The position numbers and the translations under genes were made by a program. This document shows, in pieces, positions 16,612 to 25,596 of a stretch of 64,000 nucleotides of DNA; the first letter of the stretch is position 1, and every line of letters starts with the position of its first letter. Origin of the DNA: Rhodopseudomonas palustris HaA2 (GTDB lineage Bacteria > Pseudomonadota > Alphaproteobacteria > Rhizobiales > Xanthobacteraceae); assembly GCF_000013365.1 (NCBI RefSeq), contig NC_007778.1:3782001-3846000 (forward strand). Direction: 5' to 3'. The notes beneath the pieces are model-generated. The model searched no databases and had not been told where the DNA came from. It was given only the letters and a program-made list of their open reading frames with translations.

Positions 16612-16779
16612 ATGGACAATTTGAAACGGTATCAAGCCGGGGGCCGCGATGACGAAATAGTCGCCGACGGTCTGCGGCTCACCCGGCTTTTCATTCAAAT
16701 TACGGATCGCGAGGAGCGGCTGAAGATCATTGCCGCTGCTCAGGATGCGGTCGACCGTCAAGCTGAGAAATCGAACTGA
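16612..16779 (+). CDS. Very small hypothetical protein (55 aa)
   Basis: ATG at 16612 and TGA at 16777-16779 encode a charged helical peptide (MDNLKRYQAGGRDDE; RLTRLFIQITDREERLKIIA). It is divergent from the gene ending at 16585, with 26 bases between the starts, so the two probably share a control region. A weak AGGA precedes the start. No family recognised. Confidence 0.45.
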   Translation: MDNLKRYQAGGRDDEIVADGLRLTRLFIQITDREERLKIIAAAQDAVDRQAEKSN

Positions 16780-16799
16780 CTACAGATCTTAGGCATCGG

Positions 16800-17432
16800 T
16801 CAGGCGAGCAGCCGCCTAGTCGATATCGGGCGCGACACAATCACCTCTCGCTCGTCACCTCGCATTTCGCGAAGGCGATTCAGCGTCCTACGATCGAATG
16901 CGGCCGTCACGGCGACGACGTCGTCTTTCCCGACCTTCTGCGGGATGCCAAGCGGCGTCACCCTGAAGTGGAGCTGCACCAGCCGCAGCAGCCAGATCGG
17001 ATTCATTTCGATGATGATCTCGGAAACGCCGCTTTCGAGACCCCACTCGACAATCGCCGATAGTAGCATGTTGCCAACCGGACTCAGCATTCGGCCACGA
17101 TCCCGGCAGCCTGGTGCGACGCAATAGCGTGTCCATTCCCAAATCTGCGGCCCGACCGGAAGATCGCCATCGCACAAATGCCGCAGTACGTCCGATAGCA
17201 GGTGCGGGCGAAGTGAAGGCAACATACGTTGATAGCCGAGCACGCGACCGTTCTCGACGTACAGCATATGCAGCGCGCGGCCGTCGTCGAATTGATCGAC
17301 GTCACGTCCATCTTCGCGCTTTAGGTCGTGCCAGCCCAATTCGTCGACAAACACCGCATGCCGTAGCCGGAACGCTTGCTCCATCAATTCGTGATACGCA
17401 GCAGCATTTTCTGCTGTGACGAGGTGGATCAT
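16800..17432 (-). CDS. LuxI-family homoserine lactone synthase
   Basis: 210 residues with the invariant LuxI pattern: FRLRHAVFVDELGW (Arg, Phe and Trp of the active site), DVDQFDD (two conserved Asp), GYQRMLPS, and the WEWTRYCV Glu/Arg pair. It makes an N-acyl (or aryl) homoserine lactone from S-adenosylmethionine. Relatives in Rhodopseudomonas and Bradyrhizobium use p-coumaroyl, cinnamoyl or branched acyl groups; the substrate cannot be read from the sequence. A LuxR gene lies directly upstream on the same strand, and a dyad 60 bases before the start is the likely binding site for autoinduction. Confidence 0.9.
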   Translation of the reverse strand: MIHLVTAENAAAYHELMEQAFRLRHAVFVDELGWHDLKREDGRDVDQFDDGRALHMLYVENGRVLGYQRMLPSLRPHLLSDVLRHLCDGDLPVGPQIWEWTRYCVAPGCRDRGRMLSPVGNMLLSAIVEWGLESGVSEIIIEMNPIWLLRLVQLHFRVTPLGIPQKVGKDDVVAVTAAFDRRTLNRLREMRGDEREVIVSRPISTRRLLA

Positions 17433-17492
17433 TGCACTCTCCCCTTCTGATTTGTGCGGGGAGATGATCTGGTGAAGCTCCTGATTCAGCTA

Positions 17493-17508
17493 GTACGGCT
17501 TTCCGTAC
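17493..17508 (-). promoter_or_regulatory. lux-box-like operator upstream of the LuxI gene
   Basis: A 16-bp perfect dyad GTACGG-CTTT-CCGTAC in the 85-bp gap between the LuxR stop (17518) and the LuxI start (17432), centred about 68 bases before the start codon. Position and form fit a LuxR-type activator site near the -35 region. The arms differ from the classical lux box, as is common in this group. Confidence 0.7.
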
Positions 17509-17517
17509 CTTGACAAA

Positions 17518-18240
17518 TCAACGAATTATCCCTGATCTCATAGCAAGTGCCACAGCCTGTATCCGGTTAACGGCGCCTAGCTTCGTTCTAATTTGGCGCG
17601 CCATCTTGTCCACTAGGTGCTCGGAGACGCGAAGAATTTTCGAGATTTCCCAGTCTGTTTTGCCCTCCGCGATCCAGTGCAGGACATCGGCTTCCCGCTT
17701 GGTCAGAGTGATGGCCGGGGTGGGCTTCTCGCCGAGCTTGAGGGAGCGCAGGAAGGCATACATTGCGACAAGCTGAACCATACCGCGATGCGACGGCGGA
17801 AGCTCTGCACGGTCTCCCGCTATCGACAGCCCCGCCGACTGCCCATCCAACGTGATCATAGGAACCGTGAAGCCGCAGCCCAACCCAAACTCACCGGCTT
17901 CTCTCATGATTTCGTTCGCGCGAGCGTCGGGACCGACCTGCAACTCTGACCACACAAACGGCTCGGAAGAAGTCGAGACGCGTCGAATGGTAGGATCTTC
18001 GAAAAGGTACCCCCGGGAGAAGTAGCGCTCGCTCCAGCGCAAAGGCCAACGATGCAGCACGACGTTAGCGATTTGCTGCTTCACAGAAGTCCTTGGCGTC
18101 GGAATGATGCCCGCCAACACTTGCGAATAGCCAAACGGTCGGACGACGCCGAGCAGCTTGTCGGCGACGATGTCCGGCGTGTTCGCCCGGTCCAGCGCAG
18201 CTACGAAAGTAAGAGTATCTTCTAGAGCGCCGCGAGACAT
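17518..18240 (-). CDS. LuxR-family quorum-sensing regulator
   Basis: 240 residues from the ATG at 18240 (GAGG upstream). The N-terminal ~165 residues form the autoinducer-binding domain, with conserved aromatic and acidic residues (WSERYFSRGYLFEDP; GFTVPM). The C-terminal LuxR helix-turn-helix is LTKREADVLHWIAEGKTDWE, then ISKILRVSEHLVDKMARQI. It should bind the signal made by the adjacent synthase and the dyad at 17493. The frame stays open to 18288; the shorter start has the better ribosome site. Confidence 0.9.
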   Translation of the reverse strand: MSRGALEDTLTFVAALDRANTPDIVADKLLGVVRPFGYSQVLAGIIPTPRTSVKQQIANVVLHRWPLRWSERYFSRGYLFEDPTIRRVSTSSEPFVWSELQVGPDARANEIMREAGEFGLGCGFTVPMITLDGQSAGLSIAGDRAELPPSHRGMVQLVAMYAFLRSLKLGEKPTPAITLTKREADVLHWIAEGKTDWEISKILRVSEHLVDKMARQIRTKLGAVNRIQAVALAMRSGIIR

Positions 18241-18432
18241 CTGTGCCGCCCTCGCCGATCGACGCAATCCTAGGTCAAGTCGCGGCAATTGCGCAACCAG
18301 ACTGCGACGCTGGGAGTGCCACTGCGCTAAACGCGCAGGCCATGCCGCAGCCGCCGAGTGGTCAGTTCGGATGGTGGCTTCGGCGGTTCAGCGCAACCCT
18401 CTCCAACGATCGGGCAATGCCTCAATGGCGGG

Positions 18433-18657
18433 ATGGGGTGGCTGGAGGTCGAATGCCTCCGATGTAGGAAACGCGTGAGCCTGCCATTGTCGGCTATCCG
18501 CCGGCCGTCGAACAGCCCGGTGTGGGCGCTAGAGGCCGGACTGCGCCGCCGATTCTGCGCGACGCCGCGCTACCGGCCGCCCGTGCGGTTGATAAAACTG
18601 ACCGCAAAGCGTGAGATCACGCCCTATCCGCTCGATCACCTTGGCGATGAGCGCTAA
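18433..18657 (+). CDS. Short zinc-ribbon-like conserved hypothetical protein (74 aa)
   Basis: It resembles a short protein common in Bradyrhizobium and Rhodopseudomonas: VECLRCRKRVSLPLSAIRRP near the start (CxxC pair), then RPPVRLIKLTAKREITPY. In relatives, as I recall them, a second CxxC follows mid-protein; here one of those cysteines appears to be Arg (RRRFCA), so metal binding may be lost. ATG at 18433 is chosen because it starts just before the conserved part; the ribosome site is weak. Confidence 0.5.
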   Translation: MGWLEVECLRCRKRVSLPLSAIRRPSNSPVWALEAGLRRRFCATPRYRPPVRLIKLTAKREITPYPLDHLGDER

Positions 18658-18788
18658 GTGGGTGGCCGAACCGAATCCCAGCCCTTTAGGCCCAGTCGAT
18701 AACCAAGCGGCCGTCTTCCGGGGCTCTGCCTATGCTGCTATCAAGACAGCATTCGAGAGAGATAGATTGGCAGAGAAGGGAAATTGCT

Positions 18789-18959
18789 GTGCCGCACCCC
18801 CCCGATGATCTGGATGCGCTCCTCGCACTGCTCGAACAGGCCATCATCGCAACCGATCGCTCCGGATACGAGATGGTCAGCTACTTGCTATCCATGGCAA
18901 AACTAGAAGCCGACGAGCAGGTGCGCCGCCGGAACAAGGGGCGGCCAAGGCCCGCATGA
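18789..18959 (+). CDS. Small hypothetical protein (56 aa), paralogue of the LuxI-side protein
   Basis: GTG at 18789 with AGAAGGGA about eight bases upstream. Acidic helical core LDALLALLEQAIIATDRSGY, then EMVSYLLSMAKLEADEQ, followed by a basic tail (RRRNKGRPRPA). It shares the Y-L-L-x-M-A-x-x-E pattern with the minus-strand protein at 16412-16585. Function unknown. Confidence 0.5.
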   Translation: MPHPPDDLDALLALLEQAIIATDRSGYEMVSYLLSMAKLEADEQVRRRNKGRPRPA

Positions 18960-19353
18960 AACCTAACGAAACTCTTGTTTACTGTTATACCCCAAGCTCA
19001 ATAGATCAGAGGGTTCACGCTGGCGGTTAAAGAAAGCCGCATCACCGGCTCCCCATCTAATTCTCTGTGCAGTGATTGTTCGTGATAGCTCGCTCCGATA
19101 ACGAGGTGACCTAAGACTGAGCGGGGCTGCATCGTCTGCCGGGACCATACATTTGGGTCTCTAAGTGGATGCCAAAGCCGAAACGGATATTGCTGCTCAA
19201 TCGATTCGAAAAAGGCAATCACGGCGTCGGAGACCTGCAACTTAATCGATTAGACTCTTAATGAATTGCGCCTAACTGAGAAAAAGCTGTTTTCACACTT
19301 AGGTGATACTCATCGAACGGCATTGATTGAACGACATTGAGTGGGGACCGCCA
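18960..19353. other. Intergenic stretch without a convincing gene
   Basis: An 80-codon minus-strand frame (18998-19240) is open but has no ribosome site and no recognisable family. Base composition is closer to neutral than in the core genes. It may be decayed sequence. Nothing else stands out. Confidence 0.3.
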
Positions 19354-19680
19354 GTGTTCAATTTTCTCACCTTCTGGTACGCCGACGCCGCGTCGCGGAA
19401 CCCGCGTCCTTTTCTCGTCTTCGCACTGGTCTTTTTCTGCCTATTGCTTGGCCCACTCTTCTTGAAGGTCCTCTTAAGCCCCGATCCATATGCGAGGTTC
19501 AAGACGTCGGAGTACAAGGCAGAGCTAGAAGCTTCGGCCAGACGGGATATGCAGGCCCGAGCCCAAGTGCACGATTACTGCAAAGAGAAAAATTTAGCTC
19601 CTTGGCAGTACGTCACCACTACAGTTGATAGTAAACAATTCGACATGATGTGCACGATGGGAATGCCGAGCAAAAATTGA
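19354..19680 (+). CDS. Hypothetical single-span membrane protein (108 aa)
   Basis: GTG at 19354 preceded by GGGGA is favoured over the TTG at 19327. One clear membrane span lies near the N-terminus (FLVFALVFFCLLLGPLFLKV), followed by a charged helical domain with two cysteines (VHDYCKEKNLAP; FDMMCTMGMP). No family recognised. It lies at the convergent end of the restriction-modification cassette. Confidence 0.5.
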   Translation: MFNFLTFWYADAASRNPRPFLVFALVFFCLLLGPLFLKVLLSPDPYARFKTSEYKAELEASARRDMQARAQVHDYCKEKNLAPWQYVTTTVDSKQFDMMCTMGMPSKN

Positions 19681-20017
19681 TCAGATCTGTGGTAGGATAT
19701 TTGCTCCGATGGGAAAGTCGGCGATCATGCGACCGCGATCAAGGCCGCCCGATGCGGTCGGCGCAGGCGCAACCATGCTCAAAGCCGTTGAGAACGATAA
19801 GCTGACGCTTGCCGCACCTCGCCGACCTTGGGCTGACCGCCCCCCGGCGACGGAGTTGAAAGTCCGGAATAACTCGGAAAGGCGGCTGCGACTCCACGAT
19901 CCGATCGGTTCGTTCAATGATGACAGCCTTGGCCGGATTGGATTGAGGTTGACGGATGCCAATAAGACAAAGTCGGCACGCCGCTGCCACAAGGCGATAA
20001 AGCCCCAGAAGTCATTC
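19681..20017. other. Intergenic stretch, possibly remnant sequence
   Basis: Frames on both strands are open here but run antisense into the Vsr gene or lack start signals, and none resembles a known protein. I see no terminator. The sequence may be remnant mobile DNA. Confidence 0.3.
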
Positions 20018-20440
20018 CTAGCCAGCGAATGGATGGACACGTTCTGGCTGCTCCAAAAACGTCTCCAGCCTCTCTCGCAAGACAACGGCATCTTTCGTTT
20101 CGCATTCCCAAACCACAAGCACCCGCCAGCCCAAATCGGCAAGGTTCACAAGCGCAGCCCTGTCGCGATCTTGGTTGCGTTTTAGCTTTGGAAGCCAATA
20201 CTCGCGGTTAGATTTGGGCGGCCGCCCCTCCCGGCATCCCGGGTGCTGATGCCAGAAACAACCATGAACGAGGATTGCTTTTTTGCGGCTGAGAAGAGCG
20301 AGATCGGGTTTGCCCGGAATGTCCTTGCGATGCAGACGGTAGCGGTATCCCATGCCATGCACTAAACGGCGCACGACCATCTCCGGTGCGGTATCTTTGC
20401 TGCGGATGCGCCGCATGTTCTCGCTGCGACTAATTCCCAT
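20018..20440 (-). CDS. vsr: Very short patch repair endonuclease (Vsr)
   Basis: 140 residues, the usual size. It starts with the family signature MGISRSENMRRIRSKDTAPE, then the active-site Asp in PGKPDLAL, and the metal/catalytic His-Cys cluster ILVHGCFWHQHPGC. Vsr nicks next to T:G mismatches that arise when 5-methylcytosine deaminates, so it normally accompanies a C5-cytosine methylase. That methylase is two genes upstream on the same strand; the endonuclease gene ends 10 bases before this start, making a three-gene operon. Confidence 0.92.
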   Translation of the reverse strand: MGISRSENMRRIRSKDTAPEMVVRRLVHGMGYRYRLHRKDIPGKPDLALLSRKKAILVHGCFWHQHPGCREGRPPKSNREYWLPKLKRNQDRDRAALVNLADLGWRVLVVWECETKDAVVLRERLETFLEQPERVHPFAG

Positions 20441-20450
20441 GTACTAGCTG

Positions 20451-21548
20451 CTATCCTGCGATTTTATCGAGCCACTTCTGCAGGCTGATCAAACGCCCCT
20501 CCTCAATGTGCTGCAGGACTCTCTCGACGGACGAAGCTTCCTTCTGGTCCGTGTCGGCAGGCTTGTACGTCGCCTTAAGTGCATCAGTGCTGATGTGCAC
20601 TACATGGGTGAACATCGCAGTATTTCCGACAAGCTGCTCACATGCGCGGACGAGCCGAGCCGGATCGAACTCGTTAGTTACAAACACATACTCGAATGGT
20701 TGACGCATCGACTCAGCATTAACGTAATCCGTGAAGTCCGTAATGAACTGCTTTTCACGATCGGCACGAACGCTCCACTTCGCAGTGACAAGGACCCTTT
20801 TTGATGGACGGATCACTGCTACGTCCACCTTGTTGGGTTTGTCACCAGACCTTACGCGATTGAATCCAGGTAGCTCATGAAGCGCCCGCCGAGCAAATAC
20901 TTCCATATCAGCGCGCGGACAGGTTCGCCGGATCACTTGAGCAATGACATCCTCAAACCCCTCGCCAACTAGGTTCTTGCGTTTGTTATCGAGCGCAAGG
21001 TACTGCCGCACGCGCTGAACCAAAAGGTTCCAAGCCTCCGGGGTAGGCTCGGAACCGAGATGCGGACCAAGAACCTCTTTAAATATGACGATTAGCTCCG
21101 GGTCTTCACCGGGCTTAGGGAAATCTCGTCCCTCGTATGGTTTTCTCTGCAGTTCCGCTCTTGATGCGACGCTTTTCGCTCTCTTGAGTACGTGAGCCGC
21201 CAAATCTTCTGCAGCTCGCATGAATAGCCAATCGATGTGCCGCGCAAGCTCGGCTGGCGGCGCACCGAAAGCTGCCGACACCCAATCATGAAATGCAAGC
21301 GAACGTGAATACCAGCGTTTGCCGGGCTGGCTCTTGTCGCTTTCGTAACAATGACCGAGCCCCGTCGTCTGATCCACCCAAAGCAGAAGCCGGTATACGT
21401 GTTCCCATGCGCATTCCGCCGGAATCTCGTCTCCGCCCATTTCATCGAAGTACGCATTTATGAGGCGTGCGCGGTTCTTGGCACCGAATGCTGAGTTGAT
21501 TGAGCTGGTCTTGGCTGAGACCTTCTCTTGAGCAGCTTGGTCAGACAT
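20451..21548 (-). CDS. Putative type II restriction endonuclease
   Basis: 365 residues encoded directly after the methylase, with start and stop sharing one base (TAATG). The C-terminal third has a likely PD-(D/E)xK-type core: NKVDVAVIRPSKRVLVTAKW, with Asp, then T-A-K in place of E-x-K, followed by SVRADREKQF. A core of this form recalls BsaWI/Cfr10I-like enzymes, but the match is from memory and weak. Position between a C5 methylase and vsr is the strongest evidence for function. Target sequence unknown. Confidence 0.7.
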   Translation of the reverse strand: MSDQAAQEKVSAKTSSINSAFGAKNRARLINAYFDEMGGDEIPAECAWEHVYRLLLWVDQTTGLGHCYESDKSQPGKRWYSRSLAFHDWVSAAFGAPPAELARHIDWLFMRAAEDLAAHVLKRAKSVASRAELQRKPYEGRDFPKPGEDPELIVIFKEVLGPHLGSEPTPEAWNLLVQRVRQYLALDNKRKNLVGEGFEDVIAQVIRRTCPRADMEVFARRALHELPGFNRVRSGDKPNKVDVAVIRPSKRVLVTAKWSVRADREKQFITDFTDYVNAESMRQPFEYVFVTNEFDPARLVRACEQLVGNTAMFTHVVHISTDALKATYKPADTDQKEASSVERVLQHIEEGRLISLQKWLDKIAG

Positions 21549-22951
21549 TACTCTGCCGCAACGAGGCTTCGATCGGTGAAATCAAGCAACTTGAGCTGCG
21601 CGATCAGACTTTCTGCAACTGCACGCGCAAGCAGGGGCGGAACGGCGTTTCCAACTTGGCGGTATCTGGAGTGAGCAGGACCGCCGTCGTGCCGTCCTTC
21701 AATTTTCCCGCGACGCTGATCGGTCGTGAATACGAAGCGATCTGGAAAGGACTGAAGCCGAGCGAACTCGCGGACCGACAAAGCTCGAAGCTTATTGTAG
21801 TGATACACGGCATCGCCCTTTGTATTGAGCGTCCAGGCCCACAAATCGGGATGAAGGCGACGGTAGGCATAAAAATGCTTTCTAGATAGCATTCCGGAGC
21901 CGTTATCCTGCCCCCACCGTTGCCCCGTTATATATCTCTCTTGCAACCCTGCTCGCAGATCGCGATAATTTCCGCCCGGCGGGATGCCGCCCAGCCGCAG
22001 CTTAGTATCTTCATTGATGCGAGGCACTTGAACATTAGAGAGCGTAGCCTTGCCTCCTTTGCGCATGAGGCGTTGGTAAGCACTTTGCGCGTCAGGCAGA
22101 TCGCTGTACGGGATGATATCTTGACGGTTGCCGAGAGGTAGGCAGGCAAGATCACCAATAGCGTCTGCGGCACTCACAACCGATAGATTGTCGGGATCAG
22201 CAAGAATCGCACTTGCGCGCTCACCCCAAGCGCTTTCTTTAAACACCACTCGATAACGAGCGCGCCCTCCAGCGCTGACTCGCTCAAGTGCAAAGGCATC
22301 AGTGGCTCCCGCCCCCATAAGGATGGGCGGTGACATTCGGCTGCGAGATCGCACTCCGACGAAGAGCAAGCGCTTTCGAGTCTGCGGAACGCCGAAATCG
22401 GCAGCGTCCACAACTTGCGGAAGTACGGTATATTCGCCATCAAGGGACAGGTCGGACGCGATTTGATCACGAACGCCCATCTGGTCCATGCCCGTAACGT
22501 TCTCAATAAGAAAAGCGGGTGGCAAAGATTGTTTGAGAACGTCGACAAACTCTCGGTAGAGCGAGTTCCGAGGATCGTCAATCATCCGGGTGTGATTGCG
22601 AACCTGAGAGAATGCTTGGCAGGGCGGCCCCCCGATCAACACCGTGGCGCGCCTCGCTGCCTCTAGAAGTTGCTCCTTGATAGGGGCAGACCGGATGTCC
22701 CCAGTGATGCCGGCAGCCTCAGGGAAATTTGCCCTGTAGGTCGCCATGGCGTCCGGATCATTGTCAGAGCCTGCCACAACCCTAAAGCCGGCATCTCGGA
22801 AGCCTTGAGAAAGGCCCCCAGCCCCACAGAATAAATCCACAACACTGAACGGGACTTGAGGCACACTCTTAGCCAGCGCTCGTGCGGCAGCGGGGGCTTC
22901 GCGCTTTTTCGGTTCTGCGCAGCGCATGTCCAACACGACTCCCCTCGACAT
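21548..22951 (-). CDS. DNA (cytosine-5) methyltransferase
   Basis: 467 residues with the ordered C5-MTase motifs: I (VVDLFCGAGGLSQGF, residues ~37-51), IV with the catalytic Cys (GGPPCQAFS, C111), VI (ENV), VIII (QTRKR), a long target-recognition region ~220-380, and X (QVGNAVPPLLARA). It protects the host site of the partner endonuclease. ATG 22951 is preceded by GAGGG; a second ATG lies eight codons in. The expected product, 5-methylcytosine, explains the vsr gene downstream. Confidence 0.93.
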   Translation of the reverse strand: MSRGVVLDMRCAEPKKREAPAAARALAKSVPQVPFSVVDLFCGAGGLSQGFRDAGFRVVAGSDNDPDAMATYRANFPEAAGITGDIRSAPIKEQLLEAARRATVLIGGPPCQAFSQVRNHTRMIDDPRNSLYREFVDVLKQSLPPAFLIENVTGMDQMGVRDQIASDLSLDGEYTVLPQVVDAADFGVPQTRKRLLFVGVRSRSRMSPPILMGAGATDAFALERVSAGGRARYRVVFKESAWGERASAILADPDNLSVVSAADAIGDLACLPLGNRQDIIPYSDLPDAQSAYQRLMRKGGKATLSNVQVPRINEDTKLRLGGIPPGGNYRDLRAGLQERYITGQRWGQDNGSGMLSRKHFYAYRRLHPDLWAWTLNTKGDAVYHYNKLRALSVREFARLQSFPDRFVFTTDQRRGKIEGRHDGGPAHSRYRQVGNAVPPLLARAVAESLIAQLKLLDFTDRSLVAAE

Positions 22952-23274
22952 ACGCCCTCTACAGAATCAGAAAACAGGCCAATGAATGAATAGAACTACC
23001 ACAAACCCGGGTTTGACAATCCCAAGCCAGATGGCGGCCGTGGACCAAGACTCCGAATTGCTGGCGGCGGAAACGCACCAAGGTTCGGCGCCACATGGTG
23101 GTCACGAACAAATAGGGCCGTAGTGAATCCCCTGATTCAACGGAGGCACTGGGAGTAAACGACCGGCGCCCCCAAATCAGTGTCCCCCCAAGTGTCCCCC
23201 AGCAATACGAATGGTAAAGCTCGCCAAATGGCGAGCTTCTTACCTATCGTAACACGTTTTTTTTACTGGGTTTT
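22952..23274. other. Junction between the R-M cassette and tRNA-Lys; hairpin and short direct repeats
   Basis: No gene. A short direct repeat GTGTCCCCC occurs twice just after 23180. A perfect 9-bp hairpin AAGCTCGCC/GGCGAGCTT lies at 23217-23238 with an A/T-rich run towards the tRNA; it is downstream of the tRNA in its direction and may end that transcript. The tRNA 3' side faces this stretch, so an island attachment site would be expected at 23275 and just left of it. Confidence 0.4.
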
Positions 23275-23350
<76 letters not shown>

Positions 23351-23464
23351 GGAGCCGATCCGGAATTTCCCGTTCGGGACGGCTGCGTTTAGCAAAGCGG
23401 GCCCGGGATGTCCAGCAAGCCGGACGACTTTTTCCCGCTCCGCATCGATCTTTTTGAAATGCAG

Positions 23465-23490
23465 AAAACCGCCGGATCTCCGGCGGTTTT
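23465..23490 (-). terminator. Intrinsic terminator after the LTXXQ gene (possibly bidirectional)
   Basis: 12-bp arms AAAACCGCCGGA / TCCGGCGGTTTT with an A tract on one side and a T tract on the other. It lies 27 bases beyond the stop of the minus-strand gene at 23517, so it can end that transcript. Confidence 0.85.
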
Positions 23491-23516
23491 CGCGGCCGAT
23501 GGGTCTGTCGGCGCGA

Positions 23517-24152
23517 TCAGAGCTGGCGCGGGCCCGGGCCGTCGTCGAGGTCGTCGCGATCGTCCATCATGCCCGGACGGGGTCCGGGACCACGATCCCA
23601 GTCGCGATCCCGGCGCGGGCCACGATCGTCGCGATCGCGCATGAATCGCTCGTGGTGGTGCCGACCCATGCCCCAGCCGTGGGCGCCCTCGAACCGGGTC
23701 AGGGCCTTCAGCCTGCGCTTCTGGGCGTCGTCGAGCGACTTGTAGAGCGGGTCGGCCGCATCGGCGATCTTCTTCATCGCCGCCGCGGTGGCGGCCATGC
23801 CGTCGGCGCGGTCGCGCAGCCGCGCCACCGGGTCGGCCGGACCGCGGCTGTCGCGGTCGTCGTCGCGCGCCTTCATCCGCGCCTCGGCGCGGTCGATCCG
23901 CAGCTTGGCGAATTCCTTCACCGCGGTCTCCAGCGGCGGCCACATTTTCTCCTGGTCCGGCGTCAGTTTCAGCCCTGCCCTCACCGCGGCAATCCGCGCA
24001 TCGGCGAAGGCGGCGCGGTCCTCCGCGCTGGCCCAAGAACGATCAGCGCGATGCTCGGGATGATGATCGAACCAGCCGCGCTGCTGCGCGTAGGCGGCGG
24101 ACGTCCCGGCGAGGACCAAAGCGGTGGCGCCGGCGAACAGAACCTTCTTCAT
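23517..24152 (-). CDS. LTXXQ-motif (Spy/CpxP-like) periplasmic protein
   Basis: 211 residues from an ATG with a strong AAGGAGG ribosome site. A signal peptide (VLFAGATALVLAGTSAAYAQ) is followed by a helical domain with the family motif LKLTPDQEKMWPPLETAVKE. The C-terminal ~60 residues are rich in Arg, Asp and His (HHHERFMRDRDDRGPRRDRD), likely flexible and perhaps metal-binding. Relatives of CpxP and Spy act as periplasmic chaperones or metal-stress proteins; this member is uncharacterised. A terminator follows. Confidence 0.75.
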   Translation of the reverse strand: MKKVLFAGATALVLAGTSAAYAQQRGWFDHHPEHRADRSWASAEDRAAFADARIAAVRAGLKLTPDQEKMWPPLETAVKEFAKLRIDRAEARMKARDDDRDSRGPADPVARLRDRADGMAATAAAMKKIADAADPLYKSLDDAQKRRLKALTRFEGAHGWGMGRHHHERFMRDRDDRGPRRDRDWDRGPGPRPGMMDDRDDLDDGPGPRQL

Positions 24153-24303
24153 GGAAGCCTCCTTCAAAGCTGCCCTGAAGATGTGATCGGGCGGGCGCCC
24201 GATCAACTTACGGTTTCGACAGAATGCCGCTGATGACCAAGATGTAATCTGCCGGAAACACATCGACCGCGTTCTGCAACAATCGCAACATTCTGTCACC
24301 CGG

Positions 24304-25596
24304 CTACTTGAGTGCCGGACCGAACACGAGATTGGGCAGGAAGGTGGAGATCACCGGCACATAGGTGATGAGAACCAGGAAAGCGAGCAGCACCAGCAGC
24401 CAGGGCGCCGCCGCGCGCACCACCTTGGTGAGTGGCATGCCGGTAATACCCGAGGCGACGAACAGGTTGAGCCCGACAGGTGGCGTCACCAGCCCGATCT
24501 CCATGTTCACCACATAGATGATACCGAGATGAATCGGATCGATGCCGAGTTGCATCGCGGTCGGGAACAGGATCGGCGCGGTGATCAGCACGATCGCGGT
24601 CGGATCCATGAAATTGCCGGCGACCAGCAGGATGATGTTGACGATCAGCAGGAAGTGCCAGGGCTGCAACTGCGCGTCGGTGATCAGCCGGGCGATGTCC
24701 TGCGGAATCTGCGCCGTGGTCAGGACGTGGGCGAACAGGAAGGCATTGCAGATGATGAACATCAGCATCACCGAGACCCGCCCGGAATCCAGCAGCACCC
24801 GCGGCACCTCGACGATCTTGAGGTCGCGATAGATGAACACCGCGGCGACGAAGGCATAGACCGCGGCCACGGCGGCCGCCTCGGTCGGCGTGAAGATGCC
24901 GCCATAGATGCCGCCCATCACGATCAGGATCAGCAACAGCCCCCACGAGGCCTGGCCGAACAGCGACAGCCGCTCGCCCCAGGACGCCTTCGGCTGCCGC
25001 GGCAGCTTCTTGATCCGCGCCGTGACATAGATCGCCACCATCAGCGCGAGGCCGAGCAGCAGGCCGGGAATGATGCCGGCGATGAACAGCCGCCCGACCG
25101 ACGATTCGGTGGCCGCGGCGAACACCACCATGACGATCGAAGGCGGGATCAGAATGCCGAGGGTGCCGGCATTGACGATCACGCCGGTGGCGAAGGCCTG
25201 AGTGTAACCGACCTTGACCATGCCGGCGATCACGATCGAACCGATCGCGACCACGGTGGCCGGCGACGAACCCGACACCGCGGCGAACAGCATGCAGGCC
25301 AGCACCGAGGCGATCGCGAGGCCGCCCGGCAGATGGCCGACCGCGGCGATCGCGAAATTGATCATCCGCTTGGCGACGCCACCGGTGGTGAGAAAATTGC
25401 CGGCCAGAATGAAGAACGGAATCGCCAGCAGCGTGAACTGCTCGGTGGTCTGGAAGAACTTCAGCACCAGCGAGGCCAGGCTGTCGTTCTGGAACAGCAG
25501 GATCGTCAGGATCGACGACAGGCCGAGCGACATCGCGATCGGCATGCCGATGCCGAGCAACGCGAACAGCGTCGCGAACAGGAAGATGGTGTTCAT
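24304..25596 (-). CDS. dctM: TRAP transporter large permease (DctM-type)
   Basis: 430 residues with about twelve membrane spans and the family stretches AVSGSSPATVVAIGSI, GILIPPSIVMVV, GIFTPTEAAAVA and GLVTPPVGLNLF. It is the ion-coupled translocation subunit of a tripartite ATP-independent periplasmic transporter. Its ATG overlaps the dctQ stop as ATGA (25593-25596). With the binding protein and small permease upstream it forms a complete system. Ligand unknown; the family takes organic acids. Confidence 0.9.
   Translation of the reverse strand: MNTIFLFATLFALLGIGMPIAMSLGLSSILTILLFQNDSLASLVLKFFQTTEQFTLLAIPFFILAGNFLTTGGVAKRMINFAIAAVGHLPGGLAIASVLACMLFAAVSGSSPATVVAIGSIVIAGMVKVGYTQAFATGVIVNAGTLGILIPPSIVMVVFAAATESSVGRLFIAGIIPGLLLGLALMVAIYVTARIKKLPRQPKASWGERLSLFGQASWGLLLILIVMGGIYGGIFTPTEAAAVAAVYAFVAAVFIYRDLKIVEVPRVLLDSGRVSVMLMFIICNAFLFAHVLTTAQIPQDIARLITDAQLQPWHFLLIVNIILLVAGNFMDPTAIVLITAPILFPTAMQLGIDPIHLGIIYVVNMEIGLVTPPVGLNLFVASGITGMPLTKVVRAAAPWLLVLLAFLVLITYVPVISTFLPNLVFGPALK

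Noticed and set aside
18998-19240. 80-codon minus-strand frame
   Set aside because: No ribosome site and no recognisable family; reported only within the intergenic note.
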